Below the pieces are notes generated by a model, which worked only from the letters and a program-made list of their open reading frames with translations, was not told the origin of the DNA and ran no database searches. 64,000 nucleotides of DNA from NCBI RefSeq assembly GCF_001729745.1, contig NZ_CP017187.1:1-64000 (forward strand), given 5' to 3'. Shown one piece after another: positions 50,610 through 60,477 of the stretch; the first letter of the stretch is position 1; each line of letters starts with the position of its first letter. This DNA is from Enterobacter hormaechei subsp. hoffmannii (GTDB taxonomy: Bacteria; Pseudomonadota; Gammaproteobacteria; Enterobacterales; Enterobacteriaceae). A program made the position numbers and the translations under genes.

Positions 50610-52046
50610 ATGAAAAATCTGCCTGTCATTTTCAACAATCAACATTCAGATACCCATACCGTATCAGCTGCTTTATGTCAGCTGAGGCACGATTCCAGAT
50701 CTAAACCGCTCCCACACGAGCAACGTTATTCCCTTCTTAAGGGTTGTATTCGTTTGTTGCAGGAAAACAAGGATGAACTGTGTGAGGCCTACAGTCAGGA
50801 TTTTGGTCACAGGGCACATGCCAGCACATTACTTTCCGATATTTTGGGTTCAATTGAAGCACTGAAGCATTCACTGAGCGGTCTGAAAAAATGGTCGCAG
50901 GATGAACCCCGTGAATCACCCTTCCCGGATACGTGTTCTTACATTCAATACAGACCGCTGGGGGTTGTAGGTGTAATGAGCCCGTGGAATTTTCCACTGG
51001 TGTTAACTTTCGGACCACTCTCCGGTATCCTCGCAGCAGGTAACCGGGCAATTATTAAACCTTCCGAATTCACGCCATCGGGAAGTCGGCTGCTCTGTCA
51101 TTTGATTTCAGAATATTTCCCTCCGGATGAAATTTTGACTGTTCAGGGTGATGCCGGTGTCTCTGCATTCTTCGCTTCCCTTCCTCTGGATCATCTGGTG
51201 TTTACCGGTAGTTCAGCAACGGGCCGACATGTTATGCGTGCAGCAGCCGAAAATCTTACGCCGGTAACGCTGGAGTTAGGCGGGAAATCTCCTGTCATCA
51301 TTTCAGAAAGCGCCAACCTGAAAACGGCTGCTGAAAGAATAATGACGGCCAAAGCATTTAATGCGGGGCAGATTTGCATCGCCCCCGATTATGTTATGGT
51401 TCCAGCAAGATACGCAGACGAGTTCATCGGTTACGCTGTAGCGTTCCTGAGAAAATCATACGGTTCTTATCTTAAGAATCCTGACTTCTCGTCAATAATT
51501 AATGCAGCCCACAGCAGCAGATTAAATGAATTGATCGACGATGCCACGAAAAATTGTGAGCGCATCATTTCAGCCAGTGAGGAGCTGGATTTGCCGTCTG
51601 AGGGGAGAATCATTCCACGACTCATTCTCAATCCCTCCGACAATTCACGCATCATGCAGGAAGAAATTTTCGGCCCGCTGCTTCCGATTATTACGTATGA
51701 AAAAACGGATGAATGCATTAATCGGATCCGGAATGGAGAAAAACCGCTGGCGTTGTACTATTTTGGACAGGATGAAAATGAGTTCAGAGAGTTACAATGT
51801 TCAACCGATTCTGGTGCCCTTGTCTTTAATGATGTGATGAGTCATGTTTTGGTGCACGATCTGCCGTTTGGTGGCGTGGGGCATTCCGGTATGGGAGCCT
51901 ATCATGGAGAGGATGGTTTCCGTCGATTTTCCCATGCACGCGCCATTTTTATTCAGTCTGATACAGGTTTATCGAACCTACTCATGCGGGCACCATTTAC
52001 GGACGAAAAAATTAATCAAATTACCTCCCTGATAAATCAGCCCTGA
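50610..52046 (+). CDS. Aldehyde dehydrogenase (coniferyl/fatty aldehyde type)
   Basis: 478 aa, the short ALDH class related to coniferyl aldehyde dehydrogenase (CalB) and class 3 enzymes. PWNF with Asn127, Lys150 (IIKPSE), FTGSSATGRHVM for NAD(P) binding, Glu222 (LELGGKSP) and catalytic Cys256 (NAGQICIAPD) are all present, so it should be active. It oxidises an aldehyde to the acid. The C-terminal ~20 residues are typical. It stands alone with its own terminator and is convergent with the GntP permease. Confidence 0.9.
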   Translation: MKNLPVIFNNQHSDTHTVSAALCQLRHDSRSKPLPHEQRYSLLKGCIRLLQENKDELCEAYSQDFGHRAHASTLLSDILGSIEALKHSLSGLKKWSQDEPRESPFPDTCSYIQYRPLGVVGVMSPWNFPLVLTFGPLSGILAAGNRAIIKPSEFTPSGSRLLCHLISEYFPPDEILTVQGDAGVSAFFASLPLDHLVFTGSSATGRHVMRAAAENLTPVTLELGGKSPVIISESANLKTAAERIMTAKAFNAGQICIAPDYVMVPARYADEFIGYAVAFLRKSYGSYLKNPDFSSIINAAHSSRLNELIDDATKNCERIISASEELDLPSEGRIIPRLILNPSDNSRIMQEEIFGPLLPIITYEKTDECINRIRNGEKPLALYYFGQDENEFRELQCSTDSGALVFNDVMSHVLVHDLPFGGVGHSGMGAYHGEDGFRRFSHARAIFIQSDTGLSNLLMRAPFTDEKINQITSLINQP

Positions 52047-52064
52047 GTCTGATCATCTCTTCTC

Positions 52065-52103
52065 GCAGGAGGATGGTGGCCTGATGCCATCCTCCTGCTT
52101 TTT
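52065..52103 (+). terminator. Terminator between the ALDH and GntP genes
   Basis: GCAGGAGGATGG (52065-52076) pairs with CCATCCTCCTGC (52087-52098) and is followed by TTTTT. Confidence 0.85.
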
Positions 52104-52106
52104 CAG

Positions 52107-53450
52107 TCAGATGAAGTGATCAAGAATAAGGGTGGCAATAAGCGCCACAACCGAAGCAAGGATCGTCGCCCCCGTAAACTTTTTCAGCGCTTCGGATAAT
52201 GAAATTCCCAGGTATTCCCGAACTATCCAGAAGGCTGAATCCGTCACGTGAGCCCAGCCAATTGAACCCGCACCAATGGCTATTACCAGAATTTCTGGAG
52301 TCAGTTGATGATCTGCGGCAAGCATCGGACTGATCATACTGGCTGCGCTTATCATTGCCACGGTTGCCGATCCCACTGCCAGGTGCATTATCCAGGCAAT
52401 AAACCAGGCCAGTATGACAGGATTAATATGGGTGCTGAGCAACATTCCTGAAATAACTTCCCCCACTCCGCTTTTGAGCAGAACAGAGTTGAAGGCTCCA
52501 CCTGCGCCGATAACGAATACAATCCCAGCAAGCACCGGGAAACTGCGCTGACTTATTTCAAGTAGTTGCAGCATTGAGCGTCCCTGTCGCAGACCGAGCG
52601 ACCAGAAGGCAAATACCAGAGATATCATCAGCGCAGTCAGGGGCGTACCCACTGCGAGCGTAAACCGGCGTATCAGCGTTTCTTCTGCCAGACCCGAAGT
52701 CAGGGTTTTCACAACCATCAGTAACAGTGGAAGGCAGATGGTGAACAGGGTAATCCCAAACCCGGGTAACTCCCTTACCGTTTCTGTACTGTCTGTCCGG
52801 GTTTCCAGGAACTTTATTTGTGCAGGCGTAATCTCTTTTTTACACGTTATTCTGACCCAGACTGGCCCTGCAAAAATGATTGTCGGGATACCCACCGCAA
52901 GCCCGTAAATAATCACCTTTCCTACGTCAGCATTCAACATGGTTGTGATAGCCATTGCGGCAGGGTGTGGTGGCAGAATGCAGTGTATGGTCATCAGGGA
53001 AAGCGCGAGGGGTATGCTGAGGTAGAGCAGGTTCATTTTAGTCTGTCGGGCTATCTCATATACCAGAGGGATTAAAAGCACAAAACCCACTTCAAAAAAA
53101 ACGGGGATACCTGCTATAGCCCCCACCATTGCCATAACCCAGTGTGACTTGCGGGGACCAAAAGAGTTCAGTAATGTTTTGGCAAGCCGCTCAGCGCCGC
53201 CTGACTCCTCAAGTATCTTACCGAGGATCCCCCCCAGTCCGATGATGGCAATCAGGTTGCCCAGTGTCCCGCCAATACCCATTTCAATCGCGTCAACCAC
53301 ACCGGTGATGCTCATACCTGAGCCTAGACCCAGGCCAAAACAGGCGATAATCAACGCCAGAAAAGCGTGGATTTTACCCCTGATAACCATAAGGACTATC
53401 GATACAACAGATACAAAAAGTACAATCAGCAGCCAAGAGTCGTGTTGCAT
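52107..53450 (-). CDS. GntP-family gluconate/proton symporter
   Basis: 447 aa from ATG 53450, preceded by GGGGA; a TTG-started longer frame is unlikely. It has about twelve to fourteen membrane segments. FLALIIACFGLGLGSGM, GGTLGNLIAIIGLGGILGKI and HPAAMAITTMLNADVGKVI are typical of GntP/GntT and relatives such as DsdX and YgbN. The substrate is a sugar acid or similar hydroxy acid. No kinase or regulator is adjacent, so it works with chromosomal enzymes if functional. Confidence 0.9.
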   Translation of the reverse strand: MQHDSWLLIVLFVSVVSIVLMVIRGKIHAFLALIIACFGLGLGSGMSITGVVDAIEMGIGGTLGNLIAIIGLGGILGKILEESGGAERLAKTLLNSFGPRKSHWVMAMVGAIAGIPVFFEVGFVLLIPLVYEIARQTKMNLLYLSIPLALSLMTIHCILPPHPAAMAITTMLNADVGKVIIYGLAVGIPTIIFAGPVWVRITCKKEITPAQIKFLETRTDSTETVRELPGFGITLFTICLPLLLMVVKTLTSGLAEETLIRRFTLAVGTPLTALMISLVFAFWSLGLRQGRSMLQLLEISQRSFPVLAGIVFVIGAGGAFNSVLLKSGVGEVISGMLLSTHINPVILAWFIAWIMHLAVGSATVAMISAASMISPMLAADHQLTPEILVIAIGAGSIGWAHVTDSAFWIVREYLGISLSEALKKFTGATILASVVALIATLILDHFI

Positions 53451-53534
53451 ACTCTTCCCCCTGTCAGGTAGCGGCAAGTTAAAGTGAATAGCAGGCTGTC
53501 AGCACCGCATGAGTGTGCGGCGTGTTATCCGGAA

Positions 53535-53555
53535 GGGCTGACCGATGGTCAGCCC
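53535..53555 (-). terminator. Hairpin behind the purU fragment
   Basis: GGGCTGACC (53535-53543) and GGTCAGCCC (53547-53555) with a 3-base loop, just downstream of the purU fragment's stop on the minus strand; probably its native terminator. Confidence 0.65.
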
Positions 53556-53561
53556 CGGTTT

Positions 53562-53750
53562 TCACTCATCAAGAGTTTCTTTGTAGGAGTCAGGTGAAGG
53601 AGGGAAGACGATCGTTCTGTCGCCATTGATAAACACACGTCCGTGAACGTGGGCATGTATCGCTCGTGAAAGGACGAGACTTTCGACGTCCCGGCCCAGC
53701 GCTACATAATCGGTTGCGCTCTGGGCGTGTGTTATTCTGACGGTATCGCA
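53562..53750 (-). pseudogene. PurU (formyltetrahydrofolate deformylase) C-terminal fragment
   Basis: The frame reads DTVRITHAQSATDYVALGRD then VESLVLSRAIHAHVHGRV and FINGDRTIVF, close to the C-terminus of PurU (GRDVEKxVLxRA, VxxxGNRTIVF). About 63 codons remain, so it is not functional. It joins the traX-like fragment on the opposite strand at about 53750, a recombination junction. Confidence 0.75.
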
Positions 53751-53943
53751 TCTACTGGATATGCCCGCAGAAACATTATTACTGGCCACGCTGCCTACTC
53801 TGGTATTCCCCCTGGTGGTGGTTTCTTTCTGCAGGGAAATCTGTCCGGAAGGCCGCCAGCGTTTCATGCCGCGTAATTTCTTTTACTATGCTTACGCTGG
53901 CCACCTGGGGATTATTGGTCTGATACAGTATACTTTCGCCTAA
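53751..53943 (+). pseudogene. TraX-like C-terminal fragment
   Basis: About 64 codons read LLLATLPTLVFPLVVVSFCR then FMPRNFFYYAYAGHLGIIGL and end IQYTFA. A membrane helix followed by RNFFYYxYxxHL is typical of the C-terminus of TraX, the F pilin acetylase. The N-terminal part is missing. It suggests the distal end of a transfer region once lay here. Confidence 0.55.
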
Positions 53944-53957
53944 TTAGGGAGGACGTA

Positions 53958-54281
53958 ATGGCTATCAGTGAGAAAGACCTGCTTGAGGCAGGTTTCAGCA
54001 GGAGCGAAGTGGACAACTTACAGGGCCGGCTTGCAGCAGACGGAGGCACCATGCAGCATCTCATCGAAGCGCTCTCACGGCGCTTCCGGGTGTCGGCATG
54101 GATCACGGTCGCGCTGGTTCTGGTTATGCTGGTCACCCTCATCGCCGGCAGCCGGACACACATTCTTTCCGGGGGCATGAGTTCCCTTGTTGTCCTGATC
54201 ATTGCCTGGGTGACCTTTCCACCTGCGCTGGGCTGGAAAGCATTCCGCCTGCATAAGACTATTTCCCGGAAGGCTCAATAG
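53958..54281 (+). CDS. Small membrane protein of unknown function
   Basis: 107 aa with ATG 53958 after TTAGGGAGG. The first ~45 residues are soluble and polar. Two membrane helices follow at about 47-66 and 72-93 (WITVALVLVMLVTLIAG; SSLVVLIIAWVTFPPALG), and a basic tail ends the protein. It sits 15 bases after the traX-like fragment on the same strand. No name is known to me. Confidence 0.6.
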   Translation: MAISEKDLLEAGFSRSEVDNLQGRLAADGGTMQHLIEALSRRFRVSAWITVALVLVMLVTLIAGSRTHILSGGMSSLVVLIIAWVTFPPALGWKAFRLHKTISRKAQ

Positions 54282-54723
54282 TCAGTAAATCAAGCGCCAC
54301 TTTGGCTTTAACCCCCCATCCCGCAATTTTAAGCGCCATTGCGGGACGTGGCGTACCGGATACGTTCCTGAAGAAATCGGGCCTGGTCCAGTACCACAGC
54401 CGTTGTGCTTCGGGTTTCAACCTCAGCCCATACGCACCGTAGACTTCACTGAAAAGTGTGACCGCCTTATAGGTTCCCAGACCCTGCTGCTGGCTGAAAC
54501 CCAGAAATTCAGCGATCTCCATCGAGCCTTCAGCGAAAATTCCCTCCGTCTGCTTGTCACCGAGAAGACTGTGCGCGGCTTCCCGTGAAATCGTATTGAA
54601 GCCATTCACCACAATCACCGCGCCGGCCACGACGCCCACCGGCGTCATCGAGGACATCATGACGATCCCCCCAAAGATGGCCGCACCGGCCACCACGACG
54701 TCGACCGCTGAAATGATGTAGCC
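54259..54723 (-). pseudogene. DUF4225-type protein, 5' end cut off by a Tn3-family insertion
   Basis: The C-terminal ~155 codons remain: PGYIISAVDVVVAGAAIFGG with hydrophobic helices, VVAGAVIVVNGFNTISREAA, then GLGTYKAVTLFSEVYGAYGL, a pattern I know from DUF4225 proteins. The frame is cut at 54723, exactly at the terminal repeat of the transposon. It overlaps the end of the 107-aa gene on the other strand. Function of the family is unknown. Confidence 0.7.
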
Positions 54724-54761
54724 GGGGTCAGTTTGGATATCGAAAATTATTGTACGTTAAG
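54724..54761 (+). repeat. Tn3-family terminal inverted repeat (38 bp)
   Basis: It begins GGGGTCAG and ends ACGTTAAG, the standard outer and inner ends of Tn3-family repeats, total 38 bp. It abuts the tnpA 3' end and interrupts the DUF4225 gene. The matching right repeat was not found within the window. Confidence 0.85.
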
Positions 54762-57733
54762 GTTGTTTTTTGACCTTTCTACTTTAGCGGGCCTCAGCCG
54801 ACGAAACTGACCGGAAGCCGGTATCCGGTTGCTTTTCCATATATAGTCGCCTGTCAGATTGATGTGTTCCCAGCCTAGTGGAGACAAATGCGACAGCAGT
54901 TGTTCGTTGATCTTTAGTCCCTTACGCTTCAGGGCATCGATAGCCCTTTCCATATACACAGTATTCCACAGCGAGATCGCAGCCGTCAGAAGCGTCAGTC
55001 CACTGGCACGATAGCTCTGATTTTCCGGCTTCCTGTCCCTGATTTCTCCCAGCCGGTGCATAAATACCGCCCTCGCCAGTGCATTACGTGCCTCACCTTT
55101 ATTCAGCCCCGCTTGGACCCGCCGACGCAGTGCTGGATCGCGGAACCAGTCGAGCATAAACAGCGTTCGCTCAATGCGGCCAATTTCTCTCAGTGCTTTG
55201 GCAAGTCCATTCTGCTTGGGGTAGCTGGCTAGCTTTTTCAGCATCAGGGATGCTGTCACGGTTCCCTGCTTTATCGAGGTCGCCAGACGCAGCACTTCAC
55301 GCCAGTGAAGTTCGATCTCTTTCAGATTCAGGCTGGTCGTTGATATCAGTGACTGAAGCGCCGGGTACTGGTCCGCTTTCCCTTTGATAAACAGCTTCTT
55401 GTCGTGGAGATCCCTGATTCGCGGACAGAACGCAAACCCCAGCAGATGCATCAGGGCAAAGACATGATCGGTGAAACCGCGGTATCGGTGTAATGCTCCC
55501 TGATTTCTAGGTCACTTTCGTGGTACAGCAAGCCATCTAGCACATGGGTTGAATCCCTGATCCAACTGATTATGCAGGTGTAAAACGGGCTGTATTGATC
55601 CGAAATATGTGTATAAAACTGACGTCCAGGCTCTTGCCCATATTTCGGGTTAACCTGCCCTGCGTAGCGGCCTGAGCTGCCTGTTCTGAAATTCTGTCCA
55701 TCTGATGATGACGTTGTTCCGTCTCCCCAGAATGCCGCCAGTGGTCTTTTTCCCTGCGCATTTACCAGCTCAGCAAGAGCGGCTGAATAGGTTTCGTCGC
55801 GGATGTACCATGCCTGAATATCTTCGAGTGATGATTTGGTGCTATCGGGGCAGGCTTCTGCCATTTTGGTCAGGCCAAGATTGATGCCATCCGCAAGAAT
55901 GGTGGTGAGGAGCAGGCGGGTATCGGGACGGGTAATGTCATTTTTTATATGCGAAAAATGACGGGTAAACGTCGTCCAGCTGTTTACCTCGTCGAGAATT
56001 TCCGTGATTTTAGGTCGCGGTAGCATGCTGTAAACCAGTTCTGCCAGCGGTGAAACCTGTGCCGGAACGCAGTTATCCAGCGGAGAGACTTTTACGCCCT
56101 TGTCGGAAATTTCCACATCGGGCAGTTCACCAAGGGCAGCCATAGCATTGACCTCTTCAAGTCTGGACTGAAGCAGAGTCATACGGCTGGCAATGTACTC
56201 ATGATAATCAGCCGATACGGGCAGTGGCAGCGCCGGTGTGAGTTTGTCAAAGTCCTTTTCGGGAATGAGGTAATCATCAAAATTTTTGTAGCGGCGTGAG
56301 CCTTTAACCCAGATGTCCCCGGAGCGCAGCGCTCCCTTAAGCTCGCTGAGCGCACAAAATTCATAATACTGCCGGTCAATACCCGCAGGTGTAATCACCA
56401 CCTTGCGCCAGCTTTCAGGGACAAACTCAAGCGGCGCAGTCGCCGGTACTTTACGTGACTGCTTCCGGTACATATCCTTGATCACAACCAGCGCATCAGC
56501 CAGAGGTTGTGCTGCCGGGGTTGCGACTAACTGTAAAGCGGACAACATGCGCGAGGCATATTTCCTTAATGTGCTGTATTTCTCAGTAATAATATGCAGC
56601 GGGTCAAAATTATTTTTTCTGGCGAGATGGCGTGTTTCCTCCAGACTGGCGACAAATTCAGGCCACGGGAGTATGTTTTCTATTGCGAGCCATGGATCGC
56701 CACCGGAGTCGCGGGCATCAGACAGCGCCTGACCAACATCGATGTACTGCCTCAGTTTGGACTGGATCAGCTTTCCGGTCTGCTGAAGGCGCTCAGCCTG
56801 TGTTCTTTTGGCTTTGCTGAACAGGCTGTTCAGCATTCGCTCATGCAGCTCAATCACTTCGTCTGTCAGTGTGGCTCTGGCTTCTTCCAGCACGCAGACC
56901 AGGATTGCATGACGGCGGGCTGCTGAAAATCGGGTCAAATCCCGGCTACTCATCTTTCGGCCTTCCCGCGCCAGTTTCAGCAACCGGTTCTGGTGAATGG
57001 TACGATCTATACCTTCAGGTAATGCCAGCGATTCAATGCTGATGAGCCGATCAAGGTGTTGCAGCACGTTCTTACCATTGATTTTACCCGGCGGTTGCAG
57101 AAGCCATGTCAGCCTGGAAGGCTGATTGTCTGATGACTCAAGTAAACGATCCAGGGCATCCCTGTGAGCCGGAGTTAACGGGGCATTCAGGGTCTGAAAT
57201 ACGATTTTATCGCCGCCAGCCATGGCCTCCGCACAGGTACGCTCCACGACATCAATTGCGGGGATTATCACGTTGTTCTTCCGGAGCCAGATCAGCAGTT
57301 CTTCGGCCAGGAGAATACCTTTATCGGTGCGCGTTGCCATCGGCAGCAGGTGTGTAATACCGTCCTGCTGTATTTTGCCGGTGAACGCTTTTACGCCAAG
57401 ATAGCGGTACAGTTCGGTTAAATGTTCGCGTCGCGTGGTTTCCCTGCCGGAAAGGTAAGCAGGCCAGAGATCCCCGGTAAGTTTTAGCCTGCTGGCGATA
57501 TGCTTCAGCAGCGCATCAGAGGGTGGGATTTTTTTATCCGGTGCAAATCCGACATTTTTCAGATAGCAAAGAAGGACGGCAAAACCAAAACGGCTGGCAG
57601 GTTTACGGTGGGCACTAATAAGCGCCAGATCATGCTCACTAAAATACGCCATTCGTGTCAGCGTTAACTCATCGTCCGGTAATGCCAGTAATGATTCTCT
57701 TTCCGACAGAGAAAGAATCTGCCTCCTTGCCAT
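54747..57733 (-). pseudogene. tnpA: Tn3-family transposase TnpA, frameshifted
   Basis: ATG 57733 (MARRQILSLSERESLLALP) with GAGGGA upstream. The first frame runs to [13 protein letters not shown] and stops near 55451; the rest ([15 protein letters not shown] to the end) is in another frame. Restoring one base in the CC at 55477-55478 gives [20 protein letters not shown], the expected DDE region. The intact protein would have about 995 aa. AFWGDGTTSSSDGQNF contains the first catalytic Asp. As read, the transposase is broken in its catalytic domain. Confidence 0.88.
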
Positions 57734-57900
57734 ATAGTTTCCCTCATAAATTATCCGATGCGGTATTTTTAACAAAAATGGTTATCGCATAAGGGTACAC
57801 CCTGACGCCATAATCAAAACGTGACGGCACGCCATTAATGACATAACCTATATGCGATAGAATAAATGCAATAACCTAAATGCTATAGTGCGGTGAAAAA
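57734..57900. promoter_or_regulatory. Probable res site and divergent tnpA/tnpR promoters
   Basis: 167 AT-rich bases between the divergent genes, with short repeated motifs (TATGCGATAG near 57850, AAATGCTATAG near 57878, TTATCGCATA near 57783) that are plausible resolvase subsites. Confidence 0.55.
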
Positions 57901-58545
57901 ATGTTCATCAGAGCTTATTTGAGAGCGTCGACGGAAGATCAGTTTGCGGATCGGGCAAAAGACATGCTGGAGCAGTTCGTTCAGGAAAGAGGGTATAAAA
58001 TAGCCAGCTACTACCGGGAGAACATCAGTGGTACAAAGCTGGACCGCCCGGAACTGGGACGACTGCTAATGGACAGTCACCATAATGATATTTTACTGGT
58101 CGAGCAGATAGACCGTCTGACTCGCCTGAGCAACAGCGACTGGATGACGCTGAAAAAGCAAATTGAGCAACACGAGTTGCGGATTGTCAGTCTGGATGTC
58201 CCCACGTCATGGCAGGCTCTGTCAGATAAAGACCCTTCACAGGTTGACCCGATAACCCGCGCTGTCATTACGGCTATCAACAATATGTTGATCGACCTGA
58301 TGGCCGCAATGTCACATAAGGACTGGTTGAGTCGCCGCCAGCGACAGCAACAGGGAATTAAACGGGCCCATACGTTGGGGAAATATCGGGGAAAACAGGC
58401 CAATCATGAACGACATCAGAAGGTTTTGTATTACCGACAAATCAAAAAACTGAGCATTAGGGAAACCGCCGAAGCTACAGGCTACAGCCCTTCGCAGGTA
58501 TGCAGAATACAGGCTCTTTATAAGACCGGTGAGAACAATACATAA
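57901..58545 (+). CDS. tnpR: Serine resolvase TnpR
   Basis: 214 aa. FIRAYLRASTEDQ carries the catalytic Ser10; LLVEQIDRLTRL and the N-terminal resolvase fold follow. The C-terminal helix-turn-helix is IKKLSIRETAEATGYSPSQV. It resolves cointegrates at res. It is slightly longer than Tn3 TnpR and of the Tn5403-like subgroup as far as I can judge. It looks intact, so cointegrate resolution remains possible for related elements even though tnpA is broken. Confidence 0.9.
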   Translation: MFIRAYLRASTEDQFADRAKDMLEQFVQERGYKIASYYRENISGTKLDRPELGRLLMDSHHNDILLVEQIDRLTRLSNSDWMTLKKQIEQHELRIVSLDVPTSWQALSDKDPSQVDPITRAVITAINNMLIDLMAAMSHKDWLSRRQRQQQGIKRAHTLGKYRGKQANHERHQKVLYYRQIKKLSIRETAEATGYSPSQVCRIQALYKTGENNT

Positions 58546-58691
58546 CAGCCGTCGTTGTAAAAGTAGCTGAATGAAGGATGAAAGGCTTTCCTGGTAAAAT
58601 TTTCTCTTATATTCGTGATAAGTATTCCGTTATATCTGAAGTTCTTTCAGTGGAGTAGGCTTATGCTCTGATCCAGCAAGGAGCCATACCG

Positions 58692-59222
58692 ATGGAAATA
58701 ACACAAGCAGATGAAAGACATATCACCGCGATTCAGCAGATATACGCTTGGCATGTATTACATGGCACGGCCACTTTTGAAACAGAGCCACCCGATGTGG
58801 CAGAAATGACAGCCAGGCAGAAAAAGATTCATGCTGCCGGACTCCCGTGGTTTGTTGCGACAGAGAATGGAGACGTTCTGGGTTATTGCTACCTTTCACT
58901 TTACCGGGAAAGATGCGCATACCGGTTCACTCTTGAAGATTCCGTATACATAGCGCCTTCATTCCAGGGGCAGGGCATCGGAAAGTTATTATTGTCTCGT
59001 GCTCTGGCCTGGGCAGAGGATCATGGTTTTCGCCAGCTTGTCGCCGTAGTAGGTAACAGTGAAAATATCGCATCTCTTGGACTTCACCGTTCTGCGGGTT
59101 TCAGTCATACGGGTACACTCAAATCCGTGGGGTTTAAGCACGGCCGCTGGCTTGATACCATAATAATGCAACGCACTCTTGGTATCGGTGATACAACGCT
59201 TCCGGATATAGCATCAGACTGA
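58692..59222 (+). CDS. GNAT acetyltransferase, PAT/ArsN1-like
   Basis: 176 aa. IQQIYAWHVLHGTATFETEP is the N-terminal signature of phosphinothricin-type acetyltransferases. APSFQGQGIGKLLLSRAL is the acetyl-CoA binding motif, and the C-terminal KSVGFKHGRWLDTIIMQR is conserved. PAT relatives acetylate phosphinothricin, methionine sulfoximine or, for ArsN1, arsinothricin. Next to arsH, arsR and arsP, an ArsN1 role in organoarsenical resistance is the best guess. It is transcribed towards arsH on the opposite strand. Confidence 0.75.
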   Translation: MEITQADERHITAIQQIYAWHVLHGTATFETEPPDVAEMTARQKKIHAAGLPWFVATENGDVLGYCYLSLYRERCAYRFTLEDSVYIAPSFQGQGIGKLLLSRALAWAEDHGFRQLVAVVGNSENIASLGLHRSAGFSHTGTLKSVGFKHGRWLDTIIMQRTLGIGDTTLPDIASD

Positions 59223-59311
59223 GGCAGTAATTCATATCCGGAAGGCATAATCCGGGGAGCGCCGATAGCCCTCCCCGGAACAATGAGGTATCGCCAGTAA
59301 AAGCTTAGACA

Positions 59312-60034
59312 CTAGATGCTGCGCTGATTAACCCTCTCAGAAAGAGCTTCAGCACTTTCCTTACGCTCGCTGTAGCGGTCGACCAGATACCCAGAACAAT
59401 TACGGGTAAGTAGCGTAAATTTAATCAGCTCTTCCATTACATCCACAATTCTGTCGTAATAGGCAGAGGGCTTCATCCTGCCTTCTTCGTCAAATTCCTG
59501 CCAAGCTTTTGCTACTGATGACTGATTGGGAATGGTGATCATACGCATCCAGCGTCCTAATATACGCATCTGATTAACCGCATTGAACGACTGGGATCCA
59601 CCACTGACCTGCATCACGGCAAGCGTTTTCCCCTGGGAAGGGCGTACAGCCCCTTCTGTCAGAGGGATCCAGTCGATCTGTGTTTTCATAATACCTGTCA
59701 TAGCGCCATGACGTTCAGGAGAACACCACACCATTCCTTCTGACCATCGCACCAGTTCACGTAACTCGACAACTTTTGGGTGGCTATCCGGAGCATCATC
59801 TGGCAGGGGAAGTCCGGACGGATTAAAAATACGGACATCAGCACCCATAGCGGTAAGCAGGCGTGCTCCTTCTTCCGTAGCCAGCCGGCTGTAAGAACGT
59901 TCACGTACAGATCCATAAAGCATCAAAATACGCGGCGCATACCCAGGTGTTTCAGCGTCAGGTTTTCCAGTGATACCTGGAGCATCGAAAATTTCAGGGA
60001 TGATATTTGGCAGATTGTCATTCAATTTGTTCAT
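59312..60034 (-). CDS. arsH: ArsH NADPH-FMN oxidoreductase
   Basis: 240 aa, typical ArsH length. The flavodoxin-like loop [20 protein letters not shown] and [20 protein letters not shown] are ArsH hallmarks; [20 protein letters not shown] is also conserved. ArsH oxidises trivalent methylarsenicals to less toxic pentavalent forms and reduces quinones or metals. It starts eight bases after arsR on the same strand, so it is under arsR control. Confidence 0.93.
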   Translation of the reverse strand: MNKLNDNLPNIIPEIFDAPGITGKPDAETPGYAPRILMLYGSVRERSYSRLATEEGARLLTAMGADVRIFNPSGLPLPDDAPDSHPKVVELRELVRWSEGMVWCSPERHGAMTGIMKTQIDWIPLTEGAVRPSQGKTLAVMQVSGGSQSFNAVNQMRILGRWMRMITIPNQSSVAKAWQEFDEEGRMKPSAYYDRIVDVMEELIKFTLLTRNCSGYLVDRYSERKESAEALSERVNQRSI

Positions 60035-60042
60035 TGCAGGCT

Positions 60043-60366
60043 TTACTCACGGGTTGATGTAGTTGTTGAAACACTGGCTGCGCTGCCCATGCAACATTCA
60101 TCCAGCAGAAAACCGATAATCTGGCTTAGTTGTTTATACTGCGGCTGGCAGTACAAGGTACGTCCCTGCCTCTCCTGTTGTATGAGACCCACTGACAACA
60201 AAGCAGACAGGTGGTGGCTCAGCGTCGAGGCCGGGATATCCAGCCGCTTTTGTAACTCCCCCACTGGTAACCCTGTATATCCGAATTTAACCAGCTCCTT
60301 GAAGATACCGAGCCGCGTTGGGTGGCCCAGCTCCTTCAGTGCATCTGCCGCCTTAACAATATCCAT
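60043..60366 (-). CDS. arsR: ArsR-family arsenic-responsive repressor
   Basis: 107 aa winged-helix protein: [20 protein letters not shown], helix-turn-helix [20 protein letters not shown]. It lacks the ELCVCDL metal site of the E. coli type; instead it has a C-terminal Cys pair (Cys91-Cys92) plus Cys73. The C-terminal pair resembles the Acidithiobacillus-type ArsR, whose As(III) site uses Cys95, Cys96 and Cys102, though the third Cys is not at the same place here. It is the first gene of the arsR-arsH unit, with a 16-base box upstream shared with arsP. Confidence 0.88.
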   Translation of the reverse strand: MDIVKAADALKELGHPTRLGIFKELVKFGYTGLPVGELQKRLDIPASTLSHHLSALLSVGLIQQERQGRTLYCQPQYKQLSQIIGFLLDECCMGSAASVSTTTSTRE

Positions 60367-60380
60367 AACACCCCCTAAAA

Positions 60381-60396
60381 ACTATATTTCCAGAAT
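60381..60396. promoter_or_regulatory. Putative ArsR box upstream of arsR
   Basis: ACTATATTTCCAGAAT, 15 bases before the arsR start, is repeated exactly at 61561-61576 before arsP. Confidence 0.7.
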
Positions 60397-60477
60397 AATG
60401 GTATATACGTATTTAGCAATCCTGTTAATCTGATGGCAGTCATGACAAAGAAAGCACATCACACATCCCAGGATTGA

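Larger units (their letters stand above)
54724..58545. mobile_element. Tn3-family transposon, transposition end
   Basis: It consists of the left terminal repeat, tnpA (minus strand, frameshifted), an intergenic res-like region and tnpR (plus strand). The GNAT/ars genes follow and could be cargo. The other terminal repeat is not seen up to 64000, so either it lies beyond or the element is truncated. Confidence 0.8.
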
